In this document: positions 1-8,385 of the stretch, in pieces
How the letters are laid out: each line of letters starts with the position of its first letter
Position numbering within the stretch: the first letter of the stretch is position 1
Origin: Gammaproteobacteria bacterium
GTDB taxonomy: Bacteria > Pseudomonadota > Gammaproteobacteria > JACKNK01
Direction of reading: 5' to 3'
NCBI GenBank assembly: GCA_024234955.1
Contig: JACKNK010000005.1
Location: forward strand, 1 to 64,000
Length of the DNA stretch: 64,000 nucleotides
Notes under the pieces: generated by a model
Database searches by the model: none
What the model saw: only the letters and a program-made list of their open reading frames with translations
What the model was told of the DNA's origin: nothing
Made by a program: the position numbers and the translations under genes

Positions 1-185
1 ATCGAGGGAAAAAGGCTGATCGGCTGCGCCGCGAGTGTGTCGAGCCAGGCCGACGCCAAGCCCGAGGTCCGGCTTGGGCAATGATTTGCGCCACCGCCTC
101 CGGGAATCACCGACAGTTAGCGATATGCGATGCCGGTGGTGAACGCTAAGATCGCGGCTTACGTAAAACTGCAGACACCTCCGCA

Positions 186-1088
186 ATGAATCACGCTGCC
201 CCCCCCTTGTTCGAATCCACCATCAAGAGCCTGCCTCTGATCCACAAAGGCAAGGTCCGCGACATCTATTCCGTCGATGACGATCACATGTTGATCGTGA
301 CTACCGACCGGCTCTCGGCCTTCGACGTGGTGCTGCCGACTCCGATCCCGGGGAAAGGTCAGGTGCTGACGGCGGTCTCCGCCTTCTGGTTCGGGGAATT
401 GATGGACATCATCGACAATCAGATGTCCGCAATGACGCTTCAACAGGCACTCCCGGATGCCGCTGAGCGCGCCCAGGTTGAAGGCCGCGCCATGGTCGTG
501 CGTCGCCTGAAGGCGCTGCCCATCGAGGCGATCGTACGCGGCTACCTGGTCGGCTCAGGCTGGAAGGACTACCAAGCCACCGGCAAGGTCTGCGGCATTC
601 CCTTGCCTGCGGGCCTGGAACAGGCCGGCAAGCTGGATCAGCCCTTGTTCACACCTTCCTCAAAAGCCGCCGTGGGCGAACACGACGAAAACATCGACTT
701 CGCCCAGACCGTGGCGCTGATCGGACAGGACCTCGCGGAACAGGTCCGGGACGTCAGCATCCGTCTTTACTCCGCCGCACGCGATCACGCGGCGGCACGC
801 GGCATCATCATTGCCGACACCAAGTTTGAGTTCGGCACCGATGCCGAGGGCAAACTGGTCCTGATCGACGAGGTCCTGACCCCGGATTCGTCACGCTTCT
901 GGCCCGCCGACCAATATCGCACCGGCGCCAATCCCCCTTCGTTCGACAAGCAGTTTGTGCGCGATTATCTGGAAACCCTGGACTGGGACAAGACCGCGCC
1001 CGGCCCGGAACTCCCCGCAGACATCGTTGCCAAAACAGCCGCCAAATACCGCGAGGCGCAAGAGCGCCTGACCAGCGGCGGTTGCTAA
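186..1088 (+). CDS. purC: Phosphoribosylaminoimidazole-succinocarboxamide synthase (SAICAR synthetase)
   Basis: Cytosolic purine-biosynthesis enzyme that ligates aspartate to CAIR with ATP. The 300-residue product starts with the family's glycine-rich segment GKVRDIYSV near residue 22, carries VRGYLVGSGWKDY near residue 118, and has IADTKFEFG and LIDEVLTPDSSRFWP in the C-terminal half, all hallmarks of SAICAR synthetases. At 300 residues it is the longer yeast/ADE1-like form rather than the roughly 237-residue E. coli form. No clear Shine-Dalgarno precedes the ATG. The gene is followed after 22 bp by a sensor-like gene on the same strand; purD lies some 39 kb away, so the pathway is not clustered here. 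Confidence 0.97.
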   Translation: MNHAAPPLFESTIKSLPLIHKGKVRDIYSVDDDHMLIVTTDRLSAFDVVLPTPIPGKGQVLTAVSAFWFGELMDIIDNQMSAMTLQQALPDAAERAQVEGRAMVVRRLKALPIEAIVRGYLVGSGWKDYQATGKVCGIPLPAGLEQAGKLDQPLFTPSSKAAVGEHDENIDFAQTVALIGQDLAEQVRDVSIRLYSAARDHAAARGIIIADTKFEFGTDAEGKLVLIDEVLTPDSSRFWPADQYRTGANPPSFDKQFVRDYLETLDWDKTAPGPELPADIVAKTAAKYREAQERLTSGGC

Positions 1089-1110
1089 TTGTCCTTGAGC
1101 TGGAGTTGCC

Positions 1111-2088
1111 ATGAAGATCGATGCCGCCATGCGCGAAAACATCAACGGGCATCGTGCCTCCATCGAAAACATGGTGCGCGAACCCATGCGTCGCCTCACC
1201 GACATGTGCATTCCCGTCTGGCGGGACCGCACGCTGCTCGATGGCGTGCTGCTGGCAGGTTTCCACACTATCCCGCACTGCAAGTTCGTGTATGCGATGG
1301 CGCCGAACTCCGTCCAGATCAGTTCAAATGTCGCCCATCACGGTCTGATCGAAAGCGATTTTCGTCGCGACCGCTCCCAGCGCCCCTACATGCTGGCAAT
1401 GCAGCCTGGCGATACCTTCCGGCTCTCAGAGTCGTACATATCCATCCGTGAACGTCGGCCATCCATTACTGCAGTGCATGCAATCGTCAACCAGGGGCGT
1501 CTGATCGGTTTTCTCGGCGCAGACTTCGACTTGCGCTCGTTACCCTTCTCGGCGCCCTTATACGAAGAACCGAAGACTTGGCGTCAGTTGAAAGGCGATC
1601 CATCCATTCGCGGAGGCCTGTTTCAACAGACCCGAACCGAAAGCCTGGTCGATCAGAATATTGAAACCGTTACCGCCGTCATGACCGAGTTGTTTGTCGA
1701 TCGCGGCCTGTTTCACGGCAAGATTCATTTCGCATCCAGCCGCGCGACAGTCTGGTTCTACGACGATCCGTATCGCTACCGGATTCTGGGCATCGAAGCG
1801 CTGACCGATCCGGACATCTGTATGGCGTTCCCGCGCCGCGACTATCCCGAAGAAGCCAGCACACCAATCGGTTACGTGCGCGAGACGCTGCAAGTCTTCC
1901 GCGAATTGAGGCTGATGGATGACACGCTCTACCTGCGCGCCGGATCACTGAACGTGATCAATAACATGGTCGGCCTCACCTTCTCCTGCGACGGGTCCCA
2001 CTACATGAGCGTGGACGAATTCCTGGATAAGGACGTGGCCTTCTGGATCGGGGAAGCCGGCAGCAACGACGGATCAGCTTGCGCGTAA
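1111..2088 (+). CDS. Stand-alone PDC/Cache-like sensor domain protein
   Basis: A 325-residue protein with no predicted signal peptide or membrane segment. The N-terminal ~150 residues (containing DFRRDRSQRPYM, LSESYISIRERRPSI and GRLIGFLGADFDLRSLP) resemble the PDC/Cache ligand-sensing fold seen in chemoreceptors and sensor kinases, where a 'D-x-S-x-R-P-Y' stretch precedes the ligand pocket. The C-terminal ~150 residues match no output domain that I recognise (no HAMP, kinase, GGDEF or EAL motif). It follows purC by 22 bp on the same strand and converges on the next gene with a 15-bp overlap. The fold assignment is inferred from motif resemblance; the biological role is unknown. Confidence 0.7.
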   Translation: MKIDAAMRENINGHRASIENMVREPMRRLTDMCIPVWRDRTLLDGVLLAGFHTIPHCKFVYAMAPNSVQISSNVAHHGLIESDFRRDRSQRPYMLAMQPGDTFRLSESYISIRERRPSITAVHAIVNQGRLIGFLGADFDLRSLPFSAPLYEEPKTWRQLKGDPSIRGGLFQQTRTESLVDQNIETVTAVMTELFVDRGLFHGKIHFASSRATVWFYDDPYRYRILGIEALTDPDICMAFPRRDYPEEASTPIGYVRETLQVFRELRLMDDTLYLRAGSLNVINNMVGLTFSCDGSHYMSVDEFLDKDVAFWIGEAGSNDGSACA

Positions 2089-2556
2089 GGCGCCATCCAC
2101 TGCACGCCGCGACTGATCAAGCTGGCGATTGATAACCGGATGCGTCCGCCGTTCCACCGGGCACGAAAAACACACCACCTCGAGTTGCGAACCGGCTTCA
2201 AGCGAACGTCCACGCTCGAACATTTCCACCGGATTCGCGTTGCACTGCGAAAACAGATAGATCGACTGACGTCGGGCATTGTCCAGAACGTCGTGCAACG
2301 CGCCCATCGCGGTCTGAAAAGCCGGATACAACGCCAGCGTCGAAAACACGCCACGATCCCGAACCTGGTTCTTCAGATCGCGACATATCGACTCGTCCAG
2401 AGTCCGCTTCGCCCTTTGCGCCAGCCACCAAGCCCCATCCTGTCGGGTGACGTCAAAGATGAGGATATCGAAGGGCAACGATTGATTCGGCTCCGTCCCC
2501 AAGATCGACACGGGGCCTGAACTGGCTGAGGAAATTCGATTGGTAACGAGCAGCAC
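2074..2556 (-). CDS. Hypothetical protein
   Basis: A 160-residue protein of unknown function. It has no signal peptide or membrane segment. The C-terminal part contains EVVCFSCPVERRTHPV, with a CxxC-like Cys pair. The N-terminal half contains a hydrophobic strand (FDILIFDVT) followed by the acidic/basic helix of a small globular domain. It ends 15 bp inside the 3' end of the convergent sensor gene. The ATG start is the first in frame; no strong ribosome site was seen. I cannot assign a family, and the reading frame is supported mainly by its length and by the absence of a better gene in this stretch. Confidence 0.5.
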   Translation of the reverse strand: MLLVTNRISSASSGPVSILGTEPNQSLPFDILIFDVTRQDGAWWLAQRAKRTLDESICRDLKNQVRDRGVFSTLALYPAFQTAMGALHDVLDNARRQSIYLFSQCNANPVEMFERGRSLEAGSQLEVVCFSCPVERRTHPVINRQLDQSRRAVDGALRAS

Positions 2557-2690
2557 GGCGACAACTCCGAATGACGTATAGCGAAAGGGTTTGCGTACTC
2601 AGCAAACTGAGTTTGCACAGTAGGTGGTAATCGAACCGTAATGAATATCGATGATTCGGCTCGTGTTGCGCTGGCTCAATCGCGGAAACG

Positions 2691-3080
2691 TCAACTCACG
2701 CGCCGTCGCCAGAAACTTGCCCGCCAATAATAGAGAACGGTGGTGTCCTCCAACGGATACGTGTCGGCGTATTTCATTCCTCTTTGCGGACGCTCGATGT
2801 TATCGATATCAGGCCTCAATCGGCGCCATTCCTCATCACGCCGTTCGCCCAACGGTTCGCGCGTGTCGGCTTGTCGACTCATGCTGCACGCACCGATCTG
2901 TTCGTATGTCTGCTGGGCCTCGTGCAGTGACTGCGGATTGCTGCTGCCGGCCATCAAGGGGAACCGCAGTTGCGCCAGGTCATCTTCCCACGCGCAAATC
3001 GGGCAGCGCTCGCTCGAACCCGGTTGATATTGAAAAACCCGGTAGCCGCAACATGGGCAGGGAAAACGTTCATAAAGCAT
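2691..3080 (-). CDS. CPCC-family cysteine-rich protein
   Basis: A 129-residue protein starting MLYERFPCPCCGYRVF, with a second cysteine pair at CPICAWEDD around residue 31. The CPCC...CPIC arrangement followed by W-E-D-D is the signature of the CPCC cysteine-rich domain (a predicted zinc-ribbon of unknown function, often found near toxin or immunity genes). The C-terminal half is charged, and a WRRLRPDIDNIERP stretch follows the domain. It stands between a hypothetical gene and the aldolase terminator. The role is unknown; the family call is from the four cysteines and their spacing. Confidence 0.75.
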   Translation of the reverse strand: MLYERFPCPCCGYRVFQYQPGSSERCPICAWEDDLAQLRFPLMAGSSNPQSLHEAQQTYEQIGACSMSRQADTREPLGERRDEEWRRLRPDIDNIERPQRGMKYADTYPLEDTTVLYYWRASFWRRRVS

Positions 3081-3136
3081 GACCCAGACCCTCAGTCATC
3101 GCCCAGCCAATTCAGACATCGCACCGATCCACAGAC

Positions 3137-3166
3137 AAAAAAAGGGGCGCATAGTGCGCCCCTTTT
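3137..3166 (-). terminator. Intrinsic terminator downstream of fba
   Basis: Perfect 8-bp GC-rich stem (GGGGCGCA / TGCGCCCC) with a 3-base loop, flanked by A-runs and T-runs, just past the fba stop. On the minus strand the stem is followed by a run of T, so it ends the aldolase transcript; the plus-strand reading also has a short T tract. Confidence 0.85.
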
Positions 3167-3185
3167 GCGTTCACCTCAAAGCGGA

Positions 3186-4250
3186 TCAGGTGACCTTCGG
3201 GTCCAGCTCGCCACTGGCATAACGCTTGGTCATCGCTTCCAGAGACAGGGCCGTCATCTTGGAGGCGTTGCCGGCGGTGCCGAAGGCTTCGTAACGCGCC
3301 TTGACGATGCCCTTCATGGCCGCCGTGGCCGCCGCGAAGTACTTGCGCGGATCGAAGTTGGAGGTGTTCTCGTGCAGGTGCTTACGGATGGCACCAGTGG
3401 AGGCCATGCGCAGATCGGTATCGATGTTGACCTTGCGGACACCGGACTTGATGCCTTCAACGATCTCTTCAACCGGCACGCCATAGGTCTGACCCATGTC
3501 GCCACCGTAGTTGTTGATGATCGCCAGCCAGTCCTGCGGCACGGAAGAGGAACCGTGCATGACCAGGTGCACGCTCGGGATACGGGCGTGGATTTCCTTG
3601 ATACGCTCGATGGCCAGGATGTCACCGGTCGGCGGACGGGTGAACTTGTAGGCACCGTGGGAGGTGCCGATGGCGATGGCCAGCGCATCGACGCCGGTCT
3701 TCTTGACGAAGTCGGCGGCTTCTTCCGGATCGGTCAGCAACTGGCTGTGATCCAGCTTGCCTTCCGCACCGATACCGTCTTCTTCACCGGCCATGCCGGT
3801 TTCCAGGGAACCCAGGCAGCCCAGCTCGCCCTCGACGGACACGCCGCAGGCGTGGGCCATCTCGACGGTGCGACGGGTGACGTCGACGTTGTATTCGTAG
3901 GAGGTCGGGGTCTTGCCGTCCTCACCGAGGGAGCCGTCCATCATGACCGAGCTGAAGCCCAGCTGGATGGAGCGCTGGCAGACCGCCGGAGAGGTGCCGT
4001 GATCCTGGTGCATGCACACCGGGATATGCGGAAACTCTTCGATAGCGGCCAGGATCAGGTGACGCAGGAACGGGGCACCCGCGTAGCTGCGGGCACCGGC
4101 GGAGGCCTGAACGATGACCGGGGAATCGGTCTCGTCGGCGGCTTCCATGATGGCGCGCATCTGCTCAAGGTTGTTGACGTTGAAAGCCGGCACGCCGTAG
4201 CCGTGTTCGGCGGCGTGGTCCAGCATCTGACGGAGCGAAATCAGGGCCAT
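3186..4250 (-). CDS. fba: Class II fructose-bisphosphate aldolase (Calvin-cycle subtype)
   Basis: Zn-dependent aldolase joining glyceraldehyde-3-phosphate and DHAP (and, in the CBB cycle, erythrose-4-phosphate and DHAP to sedoheptulose bisphosphate). The 354-residue protein starts MALISLRQMLDHAAEHGYGV. The open frame extends 32 codons upstream, but this ATG is preceded by a strong GGAGG and matches the family start. Zinc and substrate motifs are visible: HQDHGTS, a glutamate-rich loop, GTSHGAYKF and HGSSSVP. It is the last gene of the minus-strand block tkt-gap-pgk-pyk-fba, 130 bp after pyk, and a terminator follows. The length and start match the CbbA-type class II enzymes of autotrophic proteobacteria. 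Confidence 0.96.
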   Translation of the reverse strand: MALISLRQMLDHAAEHGYGVPAFNVNNLEQMRAIMEAADETDSPVIVQASAGARSYAGAPFLRHLILAAIEEFPHIPVCMHQDHGTSPAVCQRSIQLGFSSVMMDGSLGEDGKTPTSYEYNVDVTRRTVEMAHACGVSVEGELGCLGSLETGMAGEEDGIGAEGKLDHSQLLTDPEEAADFVKKTGVDALAIAIGTSHGAYKFTRPPTGDILAIERIKEIHARIPSVHLVMHGSSSVPQDWLAIINNYGGDMGQTYGVPVEEIVEGIKSGVRKVNIDTDLRMASTGAIRKHLHENTSNFDPRKYFAAATAAMKGIVKARYEAFGTAGNASKMTALSLEAMTKRYASGELDPKVT

Positions 4251-4380
4251 GTGGACCTCCTCACTGGTGTGTTGAATGGGTGACGGTGCAAATCCGCAGC
4301 TTGCCTTGGGGTGGACTGATTCTAATCGCCTCGCGACCAGCGGCAACCCCAGGGCAAACTCGACGAAAACGTTAAATCAA

Positions 4381-5847
4381 TCAGGTATCCAGGTGATTAT
4401 TGCCCGAGGCATCGGGAAGCTCGCCAACACGCACGATCTTCATCGCGTTGGTGCCACCATGATGTCCAACGAGGTCGCCCTTGGTGATGATGACCAGGTC
4501 ACCGTCACGAACGGCACCACGTCGCATGAGTTCGTCAATCGCCTCCTGGTTGACAGCGGCATGACTCATCGACTCGGGCTTGAAGCTGACCGGATAGACG
4601 CCCTGGTAAAGCGTGACGCGACGGCGCGTTTCCACCTTGGGCGTCAGCGCGTAGATCGGAATATCCGAATAATGGCGCGACATCCACAACGCGGTGGAAC
4701 CCGACTCGGTCAACGCCGCGATAGCTTTGACGCCAAGCCGGCGTGCGGTGTAGATCGATGCTTTCGCGATCGCCTCATCCACTCGGGTGAACTCGTCGTC
4801 CGAGCTCTGCCAATCGGCTTCGGCCTCGGTCTGGTGACGTTCCGCGCCTTTGCAGATGCGATCCATTGCCGCAACCGCCTTGGCCGGGTACTTGCCGGCG
4901 GCAGTTTCTGCCGAGAGCATGACCGCATCCGTGCCGTCGATGACCGCATTGGCCACGTCCAGAACCTCTGCACGGGTCGGCATCGGGCTGTCCACCATCG
5001 ACTGCATCATCTGCGTCGCAGTGATCACCACCTTGTCGCGCATACGCGCCTTGCGGGCGATGATTTTCTGAACGCCCGGCAGTTCTTCATCACCGATCTC
5101 GACGCCCAGATCGCCACGCGCAATCATGACCACGTCAGCGGCATCGATGATCTCGTCGATGCACTTGATGGCTTCGGCACGTTCGATCTTGGCAACGATG
5201 TCCGCATGACCACCTGCCGCCTTGAGCAGCTCACGGGCATGCTCGATATCCGCAGCACAGCGCGGGAAGGAGATGGCCAGATAATCGGCCTTGATCTCGG
5301 CGGCGAAGGCCAGATCCTTTCGATCCTTGTCAGTCAGCGCATCGGCGGACAAACCACCACCTTGACGGTTGATGCCTTTGTTGTTGGACAACACACCACC
5401 GACCACAACGCGGCATTCCACCTTGTTGCCATTGACCTGATCGACCCACAGCACGATCGCGCCGTCATCAAGCAACAGCGTATCGCCACGCGAGACATCG
5501 CCCGGCAACTGCTTGTAGGTGATACCGACCTTTTCCTCATCACCGTCGTCACGCGGACAGTCGGCGTCGAGCGTGAAGGTACTGCCTTCGACCAAGGTAA
5601 TCTTGCCGTTCTTGAAGCGCTCGGTGCGGATCTTCGGGCCCTGCAGATCGGCAAGCACGCCGACTTGGCGACCATGAGCGCGGGCACGGTTACGGACCAG
5701 CTCGACGCGCTTTTGATGTTCTTCGTGACTGCCGTGGGAGAAGTTGATGCGAACCACATCGACGCCGGCGTCGATGATCTGATCCAGAACCTTGGGATCG
5801 TCGGTAGCGGGACCCAGCGTGGCGACGATCTTGGTACGTCTGAGCAT
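4381..5847 (-). CDS. pyk: Pyruvate kinase
   Basis: Converts phosphoenolpyruvate and ADP to pyruvate and ATP. The 488-residue product has the expected N-terminal MLRRTKIVATLGPATDD, the RINFSHGSHEEH segment, ADLQGPKIR and the catalytic signature IARGDLGVEIG, then a C-terminal alpha/beta domain with LTESGSTALWMSRHY and the nucleotide/effector region GDLVIITKGD. A GAGG ribosome site lies upstream with a slightly long spacing. It sits between pgk and fba; a hairpin in the pgk-pyk gap suggests partial transcriptional separation. Confidence 0.97.
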   Translation of the reverse strand: MLRRTKIVATLGPATDDPKVLDQIIDAGVDVVRINFSHGSHEEHQKRVELVRNRARAHGRQVGVLADLQGPKIRTERFKNGKITLVEGSTFTLDADCPRDDGDEEKVGITYKQLPGDVSRGDTLLLDDGAIVLWVDQVNGNKVECRVVVGGVLSNNKGINRQGGGLSADALTDKDRKDLAFAAEIKADYLAISFPRCAADIEHARELLKAAGGHADIVAKIERAEAIKCIDEIIDAADVVMIARGDLGVEIGDEELPGVQKIIARKARMRDKVVITATQMMQSMVDSPMPTRAEVLDVANAVIDGTDAVMLSAETAAGKYPAKAVAAMDRICKGAERHQTEAEADWQSSDDEFTRVDEAIAKASIYTARRLGVKAIAALTESGSTALWMSRHYSDIPIYALTPKVETRRRVTLYQGVYPVSFKPESMSHAAVNQEAIDELMRRGAVRDGDLVIITKGDLVGHHGGTNAMKIVRVGELPDASGNNHLDT

Positions 5848-5871
5848 ACGTGGTTATGCCTCGTAGCAATC

Positions 5872-5903
5872 GAAAAGGCCGACCGTAGGATTACGGTCGG
5901 CCT
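5872..5903 (-). terminator. Hairpin terminator between pgk and pyk
   Basis: An inverted repeat GGCCGACCGTA / TACGGTCGGCC followed on the minus strand by TTTT lies in the 68-bp gap between pgk and pyk. It has the form of an intrinsic (possibly leaky) terminator within the carbon-metabolism block. Confidence 0.7.
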
Positions 5904-5915
5904 CGGGGTAAGGAC

Positions 5916-7097
5916 TTAGCCCTTGGCGCGGGCTTCCAGCATCGCGACCGCCGGGAGGGTCTTGCCTTCGAGGTATTCAAGGAAGGCGCCGCCAGCGGTG
6001 GAGATGTAGGACACCTTGTCATAGATGTCGTACTTCTGGATAGCGGCAATCGTGTCGCCACCACCCGCCAGGGAGAAGCCCTCGGCATTGGCGATCGCCA
6101 TGGACACGGTCTTGGTGCCTTCACCGAACTGATCGAATTCGAACACGCCGACCGGGCCGTTCCAGACGATGGTGCCGGCCTTGGCGATGATGTCGGCCAG
6201 TTCCGCAGCAGACTGCGGACCGATATCGAAGATCATGTCGTCGTCGGCGACTTCATTGGCGTTCTTCAGGGTCGCCTCGGCGGACTCGGAGAACTCCTTG
6301 CCGCAGACCACATCGACCGCGATCGGAATGTTGGCGCCACGGGCCTTCATCTTCTCGACCAGCGCCTTGGCGGTGTCGACCAGATCGGCTTCGTAAAGGG
6401 ACTTGCCGACGTTGTTGCCCATCGCGGCCAGGAAGGTGTTGGCGATACCGCCGCCGACGACCAGCTGATCGACCTTCTCGGACAGCGCTTCGAGCACGGT
6501 CAGCTTGGTGGAGACCTTGGAGCCACCGACGATGGCGACCATCGGACGAGCCGGGTTGGCCAGCGCCTTGGCAAGGCTGTCCAGCTCTTCGGAGAGCAGC
6601 AGTCCGGCGCAGGCCACCGGGGCCTTGACGCCGACACCGTGGGTAGAGGCCTGGGCACGGTGCGCGGTACCGAAGGCGTCCATCACGAAGACGTCGCAGA
6701 GCGCGGCGTACTTGGCGGCCAGCTCGTCGTTGTCCTTCTTTTCGCCGGCGTTGAAACGCACGTTCTCGAGCAGCACGACTTCGCCCGCAGCGACCTCGAA
6801 GCCGCCGTTGACGTAATCCTTGATCAGGCGGACTTCCTTACCCAGCTTCGCGGACATGTCGGCAGCGATCGGGGCCATGGAATTGGCGTCGTCGTAAACG
6901 CCCTCTTCCGGACGCCCGCGGTGCGAGAACACCATGACCTTGGCGCCGGCCTTGGCGCAGTGCTCTATGGTCGGCATGGAAGCGGTGATGCGGGCATCGG
7001 AGGTGACCTTGCCGTCCTTGACGGGCACGTTCAGGTCGGCGCGGATGAGGACTCGCTTACCGGCGAGGTCGAGATCGGTCAGCTTGATGAAGGACAT
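5916..7097 (-). CDS. pgk: Phosphoglycerate kinase
   Basis: Interconverts 1,3-bisphosphoglycerate/ADP and 3-phosphoglycerate/ATP in glycolysis and the Calvin cycle. The 393-residue protein has the N-domain signature KRVLIRADLNVPVKDG near residue 14, the HRGRPEEG substrate loop, the GGSKVSTK segment and the C-domain nucleotide-binding motif TIVWNGPVGVFEF and GGGDTIAAI. A good AAGGAG ribosome site precedes the ATG. It follows gap after a 214-bp gap that holds a terminator and a REP-like palindrome. Confidence 0.97.
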   Translation of the reverse strand: MSFIKLTDLDLAGKRVLIRADLNVPVKDGKVTSDARITASMPTIEHCAKAGAKVMVFSHRGRPEEGVYDDANSMAPIAADMSAKLGKEVRLIKDYVNGGFEVAAGEVVLLENVRFNAGEKKDNDELAAKYAALCDVFVMDAFGTAHRAQASTHGVGVKAPVACAGLLLSEELDSLAKALANPARPMVAIVGGSKVSTKLTVLEALSEKVDQLVVGGGIANTFLAAMGNNVGKSLYEADLVDTAKALVEKMKARGANIPIAVDVVCGKEFSESAEATLKNANEVADDDMIFDIGPQSAAELADIIAKAGTIVWNGPVGVFEFDQFGEGTKTVSMAIANAEGFSLAGGGDTIAAIQKYDIYDKVSYISTAGGAFLEYLEGKTLPAVAMLEARAKG

Positions 7098-7204
7098 GCG
7101 AACTCCTTAAGTCGTTCGAGTTTTCAGTTATCAGTATTCAGTTATCCGTTTTCGCAAGAACGAGTCCGCGCTGGCGAAAACCTATAACTCAAGACTGATT
7201 CACC

Positions 7205-7270
7205 GTAGGAGCGGCTTCAGCCGCGATCGGCATTCGATCGAGGCTGATCGCGGCTGAAGCCGCTCCTACA
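7205..7270. repeat. REP-like palindrome, family A
   Basis: Two inverted copies of GTAGGAGCGGCTTCAGCCGC-type sequence separated by about 20 bp, between gap and pgk. The same paired motif recurs at 41138-41209, 55328-55395 and 62481-62552, always intergenic. Confidence 0.85.
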
Positions 7271-7278
7271 GAGCAAAC

Positions 7279-7303
7279 AGCCGAGGCGCAAAACGCCTCG
7301 GCT
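7279..7303 (-). terminator. Intrinsic terminator downstream of gap
   Basis: Perfect stem CAGCCGAGGCG / CGCCTCGGCTG with a 3-base loop, immediately past the gap stop codon and followed on the minus strand by TTT. It is a convincing terminator for the tkt-gap transcript. Confidence 0.8.
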
Positions 7304-7311
7304 GTTTCGGC

Positions 7312-8313
7312 TTACTTGGAAACGTGCTGCACGAAACGCAGCATGTTGCAGGTGTAGCCGTACTCGTTGTCGTACCAGGACACGACCTTGACGAAGGTCT
7401 TGTCCAGGGCGATACCGGCCTCGGCATCGAAGATCGAGGAGAAGCCGACACCGCGGAAGTCGGTGGAGACGACCTTCTCATCGGTGTAGGACAGGGTCTC
7501 GCCGATGCCCGGGGCTTCGGACGCGGCCTTCATGGCGGCGCAGATGTCCGCGTAGGAGGCTTCCTTGTTCAGCTCGACGGTCAGATCGACCACGGAGACG
7601 TCGGAGGTCGGGACGCGGAAGGCCATGCCGGTCAGCTTGCCGTTCAGTTCCGGCAGCACCACACCGACGGCCTTGGCGGCACCGGTGGAGGACGGGATGA
7701 TGTTCTCCAGGATGCCGCGACCGCCGCGCCAGTCCTTCTGGGACGGGCCGTCGACGGTCTTCTGGGTCGCGGTGGCGGCGTGAACGGTGGTCATCAGGCC
7801 GCGCTTGATGCCCCAGTTGTCGTTCAGGACCTTGGCGACCGGGGCCAGGCAGTTGGTGGTGCAGGAAGCCGCAGAGATGATGGCCTGACCGGCGTAGGTC
7901 TCGTGGTTGACGCCGTAGACGAACATCGGGGTGGCGTCCTTGGACGGCGCCGACATGACGACCTTCTTGGCGCCGGCGGCGATGTGCTTCTGGCAGGTCT
8001 CTTCGGTGAGGAAGAAGCCGGTGCACTCGATGACCAGATCGGCACCGATGTCGGACCAGGCCAGGTTGGCCGGATCGCGCTCGGCGGTCAGGCGGATGGT
8101 CTTGCCGTTGACGACCAGATTGTTGCCTTCGACGGACACGTCTCCACCGAAGCGGCCGTGCACGGAGTCGTACTTCAGCATGTAGGCCAGGTAATCGGCG
8201 TCGAGCAGATCGTTGATACCGACCACTTCGATACCCGGGAAGTCCTTGGCGATGGCGCGGAAGGCCATGCGGCCGATGCGGCCGAAGCCGTTAATGCCAA
8301 CCTTGATGGTCAT
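7312..8313 (-). CDS. gap: Glyceraldehyde-3-phosphate dehydrogenase, type I
   Basis: NAD(P)-dependent interconversion of glyceraldehyde-3-phosphate and 1,3-bisphosphoglycerate. The 333-residue protein begins MTIKVGINGFGRIGR (Rossmann dinucleotide motif), and the catalytic cysteine lies in SAASCTTNC. WYDNEYGYTCNML closes the catalytic domain. GGAGAA precedes the ATG. It lies 72 bp after tkt and is likely co-transcribed with it, then ends at a strong hairpin. A second, divergent GAPDH of the window (62.6-63.6 kb) belongs to arsenate detoxification, so this one is the central-metabolism enzyme. Confidence 0.97.
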   Translation of the reverse strand: MTIKVGINGFGRIGRMAFRAIAKDFPGIEVVGINDLLDADYLAYMLKYDSVHGRFGGDVSVEGNNLVVNGKTIRLTAERDPANLAWSDIGADLVIECTGFFLTEETCQKHIAAGAKKVVMSAPSKDATPMFVYGVNHETYAGQAIISAASCTTNCLAPVAKVLNDNWGIKRGLMTTVHAATATQKTVDGPSQKDWRGGRGILENIIPSSTGAAKAVGVVLPELNGKLTGMAFRVPTSDVSVVDLTVELNKEASYADICAAMKAASEAPGIGETLSYTDEKVVSTDFRGVGFSSIFDAEAGIALDKTFVKVVSWYDNEYGYTCNMLRFVQHVSK

Positions 8314-8346
8314 GCTTGATTCTCCAGTTTATGGATGGAAATGACT

Positions 8347-8378
8347 GCGCGACGACACCGAAAACGGCATCGTCGCGC
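8347..8378. repeat. Inverted repeat in tkt-gap gap
   Basis: GCGCGACGA and TCGTCGCGC form a 9-bp stem around a 14-base loop between tkt and gap. No T-run follows, so it is more likely an mRNA-stabilising or processing hairpin than a terminator. Confidence 0.45.
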
Positions 8379-8385
8379 GATTCAA

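Noticed and set aside
200..240. tRNA-like TTCGAATCC motif in purC
   Set aside because: It is an isolated match in coding sequence without acceptor or anticodon stems; no tRNA was found in the window.
2970..4283. Long plus-strand ORF (437 codons) across fba
   Set aside because: It is the antisense shadow of the high-GC aldolase gene, with His/Gly/Val-rich composition and no family motif.
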